Shown here: piece by piece, positions 33,183 to 40,541 of the stretch | Layout: each line of letters begins with the position of its first letter | How positions within the stretch are numbered: position 1 is the first letter of the stretch | Position numbers and translations under genes: made by a program | NCBI RefSeq assembly: GCF_000026105.1 | Contig: NC_008027.1 | Span: forward strand, 3,548,501-3,612,500 | Direction: 5' to 3' | Length of the DNA stretch: 64,000 bases | Source of the DNA: Pseudomonas entomophila L48 | Lineage (GTDB): Bacteria; Pseudomonadota; Gammaproteobacteria; Pseudomonadales; Pseudomonadaceae | Notes under the pieces: model-generated | Database searches by the model: none | Told to the model about the DNA's origin: nothing | What the model saw: only the letters and a program-made list of their open reading frames with translations

Positions 33183-34082
33183 ATGATCGACCTCCGCCGC
33201 CTGCGCTATTTCCTGGCTGTCGCCGACGAGTTGCACTTTGGCCGCGCCGCTTCGCGCCTGCACATCGCCCAGCCCCCACTGACCCGGCAGATCTCGGCGC
33301 TGGAGGCGGAGCTGGGTTTCCGCCTGTTCGACCGCAGTACCCGCAATGTCACCCTCACCTCGGAAGGCCTGCATTTCTTGCCGTATGCGCGCGCGGTGCT
33401 GGAGCAGGTCGACCTGACGGCCGCCATCACCGGCAAGCTGGCGGCGGGCTCGGCGGGCCATCTGGCCGTCGGCTATGCCAGCTCCATCGCCCTGTCGGAT
33501 GTGTTCAGTCATACCATCCAGGCGTTCTGCTCGGCCTATCCGGATGTGCAACTGACGGTCGAGGAAGGCGCCTCGAGCACCCAGTGGTCGCAGATCGTCG
33601 AGGGCCGCCTGGACATCGGCATGAGCCGCATGCAACCGCCAGCCGATGACCCACAGGTGCAGGCCATCTGCCTGGGCAACGAGCCGCTGGTGGCGGCGAT
33701 TGCCAGCGACAGCCCGCTCGCCCGCCAGGCGCGGGTGACCCTGGCCGAGCTGAGCGCCTATCCGCTGATCGCGTTTCCGACCGATTATGGTTCGGGGCTG
33801 AACGAGATCATCCAGACCCTGTACCGGCGCAACGGGCTGACCCCTCGGCCAGCGCCGACCGGCAAGCAGATCACCTCGATCATCGCCCTGGTCGCCGCTG
33901 GCCGGGGTGTGGCGGTGGTGCCGCAGTGCACGCGCACATTGGTACGCAGTGGCGTGACCTATCTGCCGCTGGACGAGCCCGGTGCCACGGTGCCGCTGCT
34001 GGTGCTGACCCGCAGGCATGAGCGCAGCCCGCTGGTGCGGGCCTTCGTGGAGGTCATCGAGCGGACGTTGCGCGAGAAGTGA
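33183..34082 (+). CDS. LysR-family transcriptional regulator
   Basis: 299 aa. The N-terminal wHTH reads RRLRYFLAVADELHFGRAASRLHIAQPPLTRQI, and the effector domain starts at about 90. The sequence resembles the BenM/CatM-like class by length and FGRAA motif. It is divergent from the MFS gene; the 92-nt spacer contains the AT-rich TTTTATAAGAT and probably both promoters. It likely controls the MFS/haem-oxygenase-fold/ATP-grasp genes. Confidence 0.9.
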   Translation: MIDLRRLRYFLAVADELHFGRAASRLHIAQPPLTRQISALEAELGFRLFDRSTRNVTLTSEGLHFLPYARAVLEQVDLTAAITGKLAAGSAGHLAVGYASSIALSDVFSHTIQAFCSAYPDVQLTVEEGASSTQWSQIVEGRLDIGMSRMQPPADDPQVQAICLGNEPLVAAIASDSPLARQARVTLAELSAYPLIAFPTDYGSGLNEIIQTLYRRNGLTPRPAPTGKQITSIIALVAAGRGVAVVPQCTRTLVRSGVTYLPLDEPGATVPLLVLTRRHERSPLVRAFVEVIERTLREK

Positions 34083-34104
34083 AAGGGGCTTGCAGTGCTC
34101 CTGA

Positions 34105-34237
34105 GATCGAGCGCCGCTCGCGGATGAATCCGCTCCTACAGGTTTGTTTCGGGCCAGTCGTGACCACGCGGTTTATCGGATGGCGCCACCGATGTAGGAG
34201 CGGATTCATCCGCGATGCGCCACATGGACGGCGCTCG
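34105..34237. repeat. Inverted REP pair (GGATTCATCC type)
   Basis: Arms 34105-34140 and 34193-34237 share TAGGAGCGGATTCATCCGC and the GCGCCG foot in opposite orientation. It occupies most of the 196-nt gap between the convergent LysR and DUF1615 genes. Confidence 0.85.
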
Positions 34238-34278
34238 GTCTCAACAACACCTCGAAACGCTACCAAACCGCGAACACC

Positions 34279-35361
34279 TCAACGCCGCATGCAGCGCTGG
34301 TAGCGCTCATCCACCCGCCCGGCAAACCACGCGGTGGTCAACTTGCGGGTGATCTTCGGGCTCTTCAGCTCGATTCCGGGCAGCACCGCCCTTGGCAACG
34401 CCTTGCCCGCTTTCGCCTCGGCCAGGGCGAACACCTGGCGATACAGCACGGTGTCCTCGAAGTCGAGGCTGTTTTCCCGTTCCAGCTGTGCGCGGATCTG
34501 CGGATTGCGCAGCCCCAGCTTCACCCCCAGCTTGCGGGCCGCCTGCTCGGTGCTGCCCGGCATGATCGCCCCCGGTGCAATCAGGTCGCCATCCAACGCT
34601 AGCGCTAACCCGGTCGCCCGGCTCAACGCGGCCTGGAACGCGGCGTTACGGCTGGCGTACCAACCGGCGTTGAAATCGGCGAAGCGGTACAGCGCCCGGT
34701 CGTAATGGGTTGGATACCCCAGCAGGTGGGTGATACCGAAGTACATCCCGCCCCGACGGCTGAACACCTCCTGGCGAACAGTGCCTTTGTAGGCATAGGG
34801 GTAGCCCTTGGCATGCTGCTCGGCGAAATCGATGCTGACCTGCATCGGCCCACCGGTATGTACCGGGTTCAACCCATCCAGCAAGGTGCGCCCCAGCGGC
34901 AATCGGTCGATGACTTCGTCATACAGGGCGCTGAGCTGTTTCTCGCTGCGCACCGTCAGCAGGCGTTGCTGGTAGCTCTGGCCGTTGCTCGAGGGCGTGC
35001 GCAGCGCGCCGTCGATCAGCACGCCTGGAATGTACAGGCGCGCTGCGCGCCGATCGATCTCCTCGCGGGCAATGCGCCCCAGGTTCGGCACCTGGGGGTC
35101 GGCATTGAAGGTCGACTCCTGTTCGGTCACCGCCAGCACGGCGCACAGGTTGCCCTTGCTCGGGGCGATGCCCTGGGCCTGCAACGCTACCTGGATGTCC
35201 TCGGCCCAGCCTTGGCGGTCCTTGACCTGGGCTGGCAGCAGGCGCATGAGCTGAGCGCGCACCTTGGCCGGGTCGCTTTCAGGCGCCTCCTCACGGCGCC
35301 CGGCGCAACCTTGCAACAGGCCCAGGCACAACAGCCCGGCCGCCAGCAGACGCCCGTTCAG
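34279..35361 (-). CDS. DUF1615 lipoprotein, probable CTG start
   Basis: 360 aa if read from CTG at 35361. A complete signal peptide (LNGRLLAAGLLCLGLLQGC, lipobox LLQGC) then appears, whereas the first ATG/GTG/TTG (TTG at 35331) would truncate it. The CTG overlaps the upstream isochorismatase stop as CTGA, the same coupling as ATGA, with GGTGA about 7 nt before. The mature protein has the DUF1615 body (CAVLAVTEQESTFNADP, NPVHTGGPMQVSIDFAEQ), a lysozyme-like pattern suggesting a cell-wall role. Confidence 0.8.
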   Translation of the reverse strand: MNGRLLAAGLLCLGLLQGCAGRREEAPESDPAKVRAQLMRLLPAQVKDRQGWAEDIQVALQAQGIAPSKGNLCAVLAVTEQESTFNADPQVPNLGRIAREEIDRRAARLYIPGVLIDGALRTPSSNGQSYQQRLLTVRSEKQLSALYDEVIDRLPLGRTLLDGLNPVHTGGPMQVSIDFAEQHAKGYPYAYKGTVRQEVFSRRGGMYFGITHLLGYPTHYDRALYRFADFNAGWYASRNAAFQAALSRATGLALALDGDLIAPGAIMPGSTEQAARKLGVKLGLRNPQIRAQLERENSLDFEDTVLYRQVFALAEAKAGKALPRAVLPGIELKSPKITRKLTTAWFAGRVDERYQRCMRR

Positions 35362-35909
35362 GGCTGTTCACCGACCAGGTAGGTCTTGCTGATATGGCGG
35401 AACAATGGATGGCTTGCGCTGCCCAGCAGTTCGAACAGCACCATCTCACGGGTGACGACCTGCGCCCCCGCATCGCGCATGCGCGCCAGCCCCGCCGCCT
35501 TGCTGGCAGGCGTGCGGCTGTCGCAGGCATCCTCGACGACGAACACCTGCTTGCCCAGTGCCAGCAGGCCCAGCACCGTCTGCAGCACGCAGACATGGGT
35601 TTCCATGCCGCAGACGATCACCTGTTCACGGGCCAGCAGGCTGGCCGGCAGGCATTCAGCCGCGACGCAGGAAAAATGCAGTTTTTCGACAATCTCGGCG
35701 GCAGGTGACGCGGCCTTGAGTTCGGCCAGGGTATGGCCCAGCCCCTTGGGGTATTGCTCGGAAATGACCGTGGGCACTTCCAGCTCCGCGCTGGCCGCCA
35801 GCAGCCAGCGCGCCCGGGCACGAGTGCCCTCGGGGTCGCTCATGGCGCCGATGAGTTTTTCCTGGATGTCGACCACCAGCAATGTGGCCCGAGAAGCGTC
35901 GATCAGCAT
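35358..35909 (-). CDS. Isochorismatase-family cysteine hydrolase (YcaC-like)
   Basis: 183 aa with the catalytic triad D14 (LVVDIQEKL), K76 (IVEKLHFS) and C107 (GMETHVCVLQT). Family members hydrolyse amides or isochorismate; this short form matches YcaC/hydrolase annotations of unknown substrate. It is translationally coupled to the DUF1615 gene. It lies 56 nt downstream of the CdtB-like gene on the same strand, but its composition is typical core genome and it is probably separate. Confidence 0.88.
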   Translation of the reverse strand: MLIDASRATLLVVDIQEKLIGAMSDPEGTRARARWLLAASAELEVPTVISEQYPKGLGHTLAELKAASPAAEIVEKLHFSCVAAECLPASLLAREQVIVCGMETHVCVLQTVLGLLALGKQVFVVEDACDSRTPASKAAGLARMRDAGAQVVTREMVLFELLGSASHPLFRHISKTYLVGEQP

Positions 35910-35965
35910 GGTCCGTTCCTGCCTGGGAAAGGCTCAAGCCTTACCCAGGCAGCAAGCGACGTCAA

Positions 35966-37294
35966 TCAACCGCTGAAGACGAAGGTGTAGGAGACCGGAC
36001 GGTGATCCGAGTCCACCGGCAGCATCACTTGCCCTGCAGCCGGCAATGCAGCCAAGCCGTAGGCAAACGCGTAGTCGAGCATGTTCACCGGCCCGCTGCT
36101 TGGGTGCGTCGGACCGTTGGCCAGCACCAGATCGGCGATTTCAGGAGGCGATACCCAGTTGCTGTTATTGGGATGAGGAGGGCCCGGTTCGCGAGGGTCC
36201 CGGTTGAAGTCACCCAGCATCACGAAAGGCGTGTCGCTGTGCCAGACAGTTTCACGCAGCATCCGCGGGCTATTGACCCCACCGCCGGAGAGGGCGTGGA
36301 AGGTATACACGGTGATCGCCTCGCGCAGCCCGGGAATGCGGATGCGCAGGCCCAGTATCGGCCTTGGCATACGACCACCGGACGGGCTGCCAACACCGTC
36401 TGCGATGACGCTGACACCAAGCACCGTCACGTTGTCGGCCAGTACCATGCCCAACCGTACCCGTAATAGGTTCACCTCCAAGTAGTACATCATGTAGTTC
36501 TCTGGTCGCGTCGAGGTGCCAGCCTCCCACCGCCGCTGATACACGACGTGCTGTACACCGAACTGATCGGCAACCTGGATATCGGCGATAAACTGCGAGG
36601 AAAGCGGCCATACCCCGGCCTCCTGCAACATGACGACATGATGCTGGCGAATCATTGGCAGTACGATGGTGCGGAACTTGTCGGTGTGGGCGGAAGAGAT
36701 TCCCTGCATGTTTAACGTCACCACGCGCAGGTCGACCCTTGCACCGGCGGGACGCTGCCAACCGATTTGAACCTGCCGGCCGCCTCCCGAATCAAGGATG
36801 CGCACGCGATGGTAGCTGGTGATACTGCCTGTCAGCTCGACACTGGAGCGCCAGGGGCCCCATGCTTGGACGGCGATGCGCAACATACGCAGAGCGTCAT
36901 TGGCGTCGAGCCGCAACGGCCCTTCGTCGGCGCGCAACCCGGACATGATCATGGCGTGATGGATGTTGTACAGCCGCACCACCATGGCCAGGCTGTGCGC
37001 ACGGGGCGAGGCTTGCAAGATAGCGATGAGCGCCGGCTCATTGTAGAGCGTTGCCAGCAGCGCACTGGCGTCTTCGGCAATGGCAGCTTGCTCGGAGAAG
37101 TTGCTGCTGCGCATGAACTCCGAGGACAGGTGATAGCTGATATAGGCAGCCGAAGAAGGGGCATCGTCTGGCGTTGTTTCGAGTACCACGAACAATCGGC
37201 GTACCAGCGATTCAAGTCGTGTACGAAAATCCACCCGTGCAATCGGATGTCTTAACGAATGGGTATCTCGGCGAATCTGTTGGTCGACCGGCAT
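35966..37294 (-). CDS. CdtB-like nuclease (DNase I/EEP superfamily), putative genotoxin A subunit
   Basis: 442 aa. Residues about 185-442 match the endonuclease/exonuclease/phosphatase fold with CdtB flavour: TLNMQG (N195), MLQEAG (E225), RPILGLRIRI, YTFHALSGGG (H333), MLGDFNRDP (D362, N364) and SDHRPV (D430, H431), so every catalytic residue is kept. CdtB subunits of cytolethal distending toxin cut host DNA. The first about 170 residues are a separate helical domain I do not recognise, absent from classic 270-aa CdtB. No signal peptide is seen. AAGGAG lies 6 nt before the ATG. It starts 26 nt after a beta-propeller gene, probably one operon. CdtA/CdtC are absent. Confidence 0.8.
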   Translation of the reverse strand: MPVDQQIRRDTHSLRHPIARVDFRTRLESLVRRLFVVLETTPDDAPSSAAYISYHLSSEFMRSSNFSEQAAIAEDASALLATLYNEPALIAILQASPRAHSLAMVVRLYNIHHAMIMSGLRADEGPLRLDANDALRMLRIAVQAWGPWRSSVELTGSITSYHRVRILDSGGGRQVQIGWQRPAGARVDLRVVTLNMQGISSAHTDKFRTIVLPMIRQHHVVMLQEAGVWPLSSQFIADIQVADQFGVQHVVYQRRWEAGTSTRPENYMMYYLEVNLLRVRLGMVLADNVTVLGVSVIADGVGSPSGGRMPRPILGLRIRIPGLREAITVYTFHALSGGGVNSPRMLRETVWHSDTPFVMLGDFNRDPREPGPPHPNNSNWVSPPEIADLVLANGPTHPSSGPVNMLDYAFAYGLAALPAAGQVMLPVDSDHRPVSYTFVFSG

Positions 37295-37320
37295 GATCGG
37301 CTCCTTGTAATGAGAGGGGA

Positions 37321-38250
37321 TCAGACGGACGCAAAGACCAGGTGCAAATCGCCATCGAACACAACAGCATCAGGGGCCCCGCTGGCATTGATATTGATAC
37401 TTCGATCAACCTTGCTCAGCGCATTGCCGTCATAACGGTACAGGTCGATGGTGCTTTCGGCGGTGTCATCCCCCATGGCGGCTTCGCTGGGTATGCCATT
37501 GACAGAGAGCGTGTTGTCCAACGTATTCGGGGCATTGGTGAACGCCAGGGTGAGCATGCCATCATGCACCACGACGGCGGGCATTTCGGGGTAGACCTTC
37601 TCTATCAACAGTTGCGAACGGCTCCACCCTGACTGGCCGTCATACCTGATCAGACAAAGTCCATCCGTCGCCTGATGGAACACATGGATAAGTCCTTGGT
37701 ACAGGCAAGCCACTGGATCGCGGGGCGACTCGATAATCGCCGAACCCTCACCCCTCGGGTAGATCCAGCCACGTGCCCACCAGGTTATCCCGTCATTGGA
37801 ATCACGCACCGACAACCTGCCGCCCGAATTGAAGCGCGCAAACTTGTAAGCTTTGCCATTACGCGCCACCACAGAGGGCGAACCATATGCTGCATCGGGT
37901 GTGGTGATGTCAAACGTGCGGTTGCCTGGATTGAACACGGCAAGCCTTGCACCAGTGCCGGGATACGTTTGCGCGTCGCCATCGAAGCCGCTGGAGTAAA
38001 CATGCAGCTTGTCATCGAAAACGAACACTGCTGGCAGGCCTGAACTGCTTTCGATACCGACATCCTCAGGCAGGCTCCAGCTTCCGGTTCTCGCCTTCGA
38101 CACGTAGAAGACGCGTGTTGGCGCTTTCAAATAGAAGCAATACAGCTTCTCCTTGAACACAACCAATCGACACCCCTCGGCTTCCACCGGCATCGGCTCA
38201 GAAGCATTAAGAAGTCCATTGCTGACAACAGCACAATGCAAAAAAGGCAT
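37321..38250 (-). CDS. Beta-propeller lectin-like protein, putative binding partner of the CdtB-like toxin
   Basis: 309 aa made of about six repeats with the core P-x-AV-V-x-(D/N)-G-x-L-H-(V/L)-F. These lie near residues 27-50, 72-95, 124-147, 178-201, 222-238 and 292-309; the last strand probably closes with the first. This is the look of fungal-type fucose lectins and sialidase-like propellers. There is no catalytic signature, signal peptide or membrane segment. It is the first gene of the pair, 26 nt before the CdtB-like gene, so a cell-binding B component is a reasonable inference. Codon usage appears less GC-rich than its neighbours. Confidence 0.65.
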   Translation of the reverse strand: MPFLHCAVVSNGLLNASEPMPVEAEGCRLVVFKEKLYCFYLKAPTRVFYVSKARTGSWSLPEDVGIESSSGLPAVFVFDDKLHVYSSGFDGDAQTYPGTGARLAVFNPGNRTFDITTPDAAYGSPSVVARNGKAYKFARFNSGGRLSVRDSNDGITWWARGWIYPRGEGSAIIESPRDPVACLYQGLIHVFHQATDGLCLIRYDGQSGWSRSQLLIEKVYPEMPAVVVHDGMLTLAFTNAPNTLDNTLSVNGIPSEAAMGDDTAESTIDLYRYDGNALSKVDRSININASGAPDAVVFDGDLHLVFASV

Positions 38251-38251
38251 A

Positions 38252-38283
38252 TGACACCTCGATCCTGAATGAATGTGGTGTCA
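38252..38283. promoter_or_regulatory. Inverted repeat enclosing the RBS of the propeller gene
   Basis: TGACACC (38252-38258) and GGTGTCA (38277-38283) flank an 18-nt loop. On the coding strand the second arm contains the GAGGTG Shine-Dalgarno, ending 1 nt before the start codon. The hairpin could hide the RBS in the mRNA, or the dyad could be an operator. Confidence 0.4.
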
Positions 38284-38327
38284 GTAAAACGCCTATGCCT
38301 AGGAAGCGTATGTCAGCCCTGGAGCCG

Positions 38328-39071
38328 TCAGCTGAAGGAAAGTTGTGACAGCGGCTGACAGATCGACTGCAAGGTGCTGGTCATCTGCTTCAGCACGGCA
38401 TCTTCATGTTCGTGGATGAAGAAGTGCCCGCCAGGAAAGCGTTCCAACGAGAAATCGCCCACCGTTTCTGCGCGCCAGGCCAGCAACTGCTCTTCACTGG
38501 CTCGATCTGCGTGGCCCCCCAGCACATGCAGCGGACAGCTCAACGCCGCACGCTGGCGATAGGCATAACGCCCGCACAGCAGGAAGTCAGCGCGCAGCAC
38601 TGGCAGGGTCAGGCCCATCAACTCTTCGTTGGCCAGCACCTCTTCGGGCGTACCGCCCAGCTTGCGCAACTCGGTGATCAGCGCATCGTCGCTCTTGGGC
38701 TCGCGCCAGTTCGCGCCGTCGTAGTCCTCGCGCCGGGTTGGAGCGGCTGTGCCGCAAGCGAACAGCGCCACCGGTGGCGGGCAGCCCAATGCCTGCAGTT
38801 CATGGGCCAGCTCGAACGCCACCAGCGCGCCCAGGCTGTGCCCGAGCAGCGCGTAGGGGGCAGTGGCGACTGCGCGTTGCTCGTGGGCCAACTGCCGTGC
38901 CAGCGCCTGCAGGTCGGTGTGCAACGGCTCCCCCAGGCGCGCACCACGCCCCGGCAACTCCACCGGCCGCACCTGCAGCCAGGCCGGCAGCTTGCGCCGC
39001 CAGCGGCTGTAGACCATGGCGCTGGCGCCCGAGTACGGCAGGCACAGCAGGTTCAGTGTCGACAGGTTCAC
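38328..39071 (-). CDS. Type II thioesterase (NRPS editing)
   Basis: 247 aa from GTG at 39071. The alpha/beta-hydrolase pattern [14 protein letters not shown] carries the nucleophile Ser, and [16 protein letters not shown] the catalytic His. It frees misprimed NRPS carriers or unloads products. The GTG overlaps the mbtH-like stop as GTGA, so the two are coupled; the longer frame starting at 39128 lies inside mbtH. With the MbtH-like gene it supports the two-module NRPS, which has no TE domain of its own. Confidence 0.88.
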   Translation of the reverse strand: MNLSTLNLLCLPYSGASAMVYSRWRRKLPAWLQVRPVELPGRGARLGEPLHTDLQALARQLAHEQRAVATAPYALLGHSLGALVAFELAHELQALGCPPPVALFACGTAAPTRREDYDGANWREPKSDDALITELRKLGGTPEEVLANEELMGLTLPVLRADFLLCGRYAYRQRAALSCPLHVLGGHADRASEEQLLAWRAETVGDFSLERFPGGHFFIHEHEDAVLKQMTSTLQSICQPLSQLSFS

Positions 39072-39289
39072 TGCGCCGCGGCTTCGGCCATCTGCTGGCG
39101 CAGGCTCAACGGGCGCATGTCGGTCCACACCTCGTCGATGTAGGCCAGGCAGTCCTTCTTCAGGCCGCTCTTGCCGACCGCGCGCCAGCCATTGGGGATC
39201 GCCTTGTAATCAGGCCAGATGGAATACTGCTCTTCGTGGTTGACCACTACCTGGAACTGGATGTCGTCGCGGTCGAAAACGGAAGTCAT
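39068..39289 (-). CDS. MbtH-like protein
   Basis: 73 aa with the full MbtH signature: [40 protein letters not shown]. MbtH proteins bind adenylation domains and help them fold and work. AAGGAGACAGGCA precedes the ATG. Upstream 172 nt separate it from the divergent LysE-type gene, so it has its own promoter rather than being cotranscribed with the NRPS at 40.5-46.9 kb, its likely client. Confidence 0.93.
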   Translation of the reverse strand: MTSVFDRDDIQFQVVVNHEEQYSIWPDYKAIPNGWRAVGKSGLKKDCLAYIDEVWTDMRPLSLRQQMAEAAAQ

Positions 39290-39461
39290 TGCCTGTCTCC
39301 TTGAATGATGAGGGCCGAACGCGCCAGGCGCAGGGCGGCTTTCCTGAATACGAAGAGCAAAGGAAGAAAATTACCCACAAACGCCTCGAGGCGGCTGTGC
39401 AAGCACGGCCGATGGTGGCATAAATCCAGTTCCCCCGACCACTCAACCAGGAGACTCCCCC

Positions 39462-40079
39462 ATGCTCGGCGTGACCGACTACGGCGCTTTCGTGATTGCG
39501 TTCCTCATCCTCCTGGCGATCCCCGGCCCCGGCAACTTCGCCCTGATCACCGCCACCGGCAAGGGCGGCGTCAAGGGTGGGCTGGCCGCCACCTTCGGCG
39601 TCATCCTCGGTGACCAGGTGCTCATGTGGCTGCCCGTGGCCGGTGTCGCCACCCTGCTGGCGGCCTACCCCGCGGCCTTCCATGTAGTGCAGTGGGCCGG
39701 CGCGGCCTACCTGGCCTGGCTGGGCCTGCGCATGTTGCTGAGCAAGCCCGGCAGCGGGCCGCGGCAGAGCAGCATGAGCAGCGGGCGCTACCTGCGCCAG
39801 ACCATGATGATCACCCTGCTCAACCCCAAGGCGATCATGTTCTACATGGCCTTCTTCCCGCTGTTCATCGACCCGGTGCACCACCAGGGCGTGGTGACGT
39901 TCGCGTTCATGGCGCTGACTGTCGCCGGGCTGACCCTGCTCTATGGATTGATCGCGGTGCTGCTCACCCACCACCTGGCCGAGCGCATGCGGGCCAACCC
40001 GCGCATCAGCCACCTGCTCGAACGCCTGGCCGGCGCGTGCCTGGTGGGGTTCGGCATCAAGCTGGCGGCGATGCGCTGA
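39462..40079 (+). CDS. LysE/RhtB-family exporter
   Basis: 205 aa with five or six membrane segments. The conserved FLILLAIPGPGNFALITATGKGG start and LNPKAIMFYMAFFPLFI segment mark the RhtB/LysE amino-acid exporter family. It sits within the NRPS neighbourhood but on the opposite strand; whether it exports the peptide or amino acids is unknown. CCAGGAGACTCCCCC precedes the ATG. Confidence 0.88.
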   Translation: MLGVTDYGAFVIAFLILLAIPGPGNFALITATGKGGVKGGLAATFGVILGDQVLMWLPVAGVATLLAAYPAAFHVVQWAGAAYLAWLGLRMLLSKPGSGPRQSSMSSGRYLRQTMMITLLNPKAIMFYMAFFPLFIDPVHHQGVVTFAFMALTVAGLTLLYGLIAVLLTHHLAERMRANPRISHLLERLAGACLVGFGIKLAAMR

Positions 40080-40084
40080 GGCCT

Positions 40085-40486
40085 TCAGGCATCGCGTAGC
40101 AGGTCGTGGGCATCGAGCAGGCGGAAGGCCACCTGCGGGTTGCGCTCCAGCCCACGGCGGATCGCCGCCGGAATCGACTGGCGGGTCTTGCGGCACAGGC
40201 CGACCTGCGCCTCCAGCTCGATGACGATCCCGCGCATGGTGCGCACCTCGTTGAAGCCCGGGGCGATATGCACGCGGATGCCAAGGTTCTCGTACAACCG
40301 CGATTGCAGGTGCTTGAGATCGTCCAGGTCCTTCAGGTTCTCCAGGCGCTCGAGCAGGCGCTTTTCCTCCTCGCGCGTGAGCAGCAGGATGCGCAGGTCC
40401 CGGGCCGGGGCATCGGCCAGGCGCTCGCGACCGCAGTCGCAGGCGCCCGGTGGGCAGGGATGGCGTTGGGGAGGCTGGGTGGTCAT
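40085..40486 (-). CDS. Conserved hypothetical protein with CPPGxCDC N-terminus
   Basis: 133 aa. Cys-rich start HPCPPGACDCGRERL, then a charged helix (LTREEEKRLLERLENLKDLDDLKHLQSRL) and a compact domain with FNEVRTMRGIVIEL, GLCRKTRQSIPAAIRRGLE and LLDAHDLLRDA. The pattern is strongly conserved-looking but carries no name I know; the four N-terminal cysteines could bind a metal. It converges on the LysE gene with 5 nt between stops, and is not obviously part of the NRPS pathway. Confidence 0.75.
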   Translation of the reverse strand: MTTQPPQRHPCPPGACDCGRERLADAPARDLRILLLTREEEKRLLERLENLKDLDDLKHLQSRLYENLGIRVHIAPGFNEVRTMRGIVIELEAQVGLCRKTRQSIPAAIRRGLERNPQVAFRLLDAHDLLRDA

Positions 40487-40541
40487 GGGGCAAGAATAGT
40501 CCCATCCTCGCCCCCGAAACCAGCCGCCTCCTGCGCACCAC

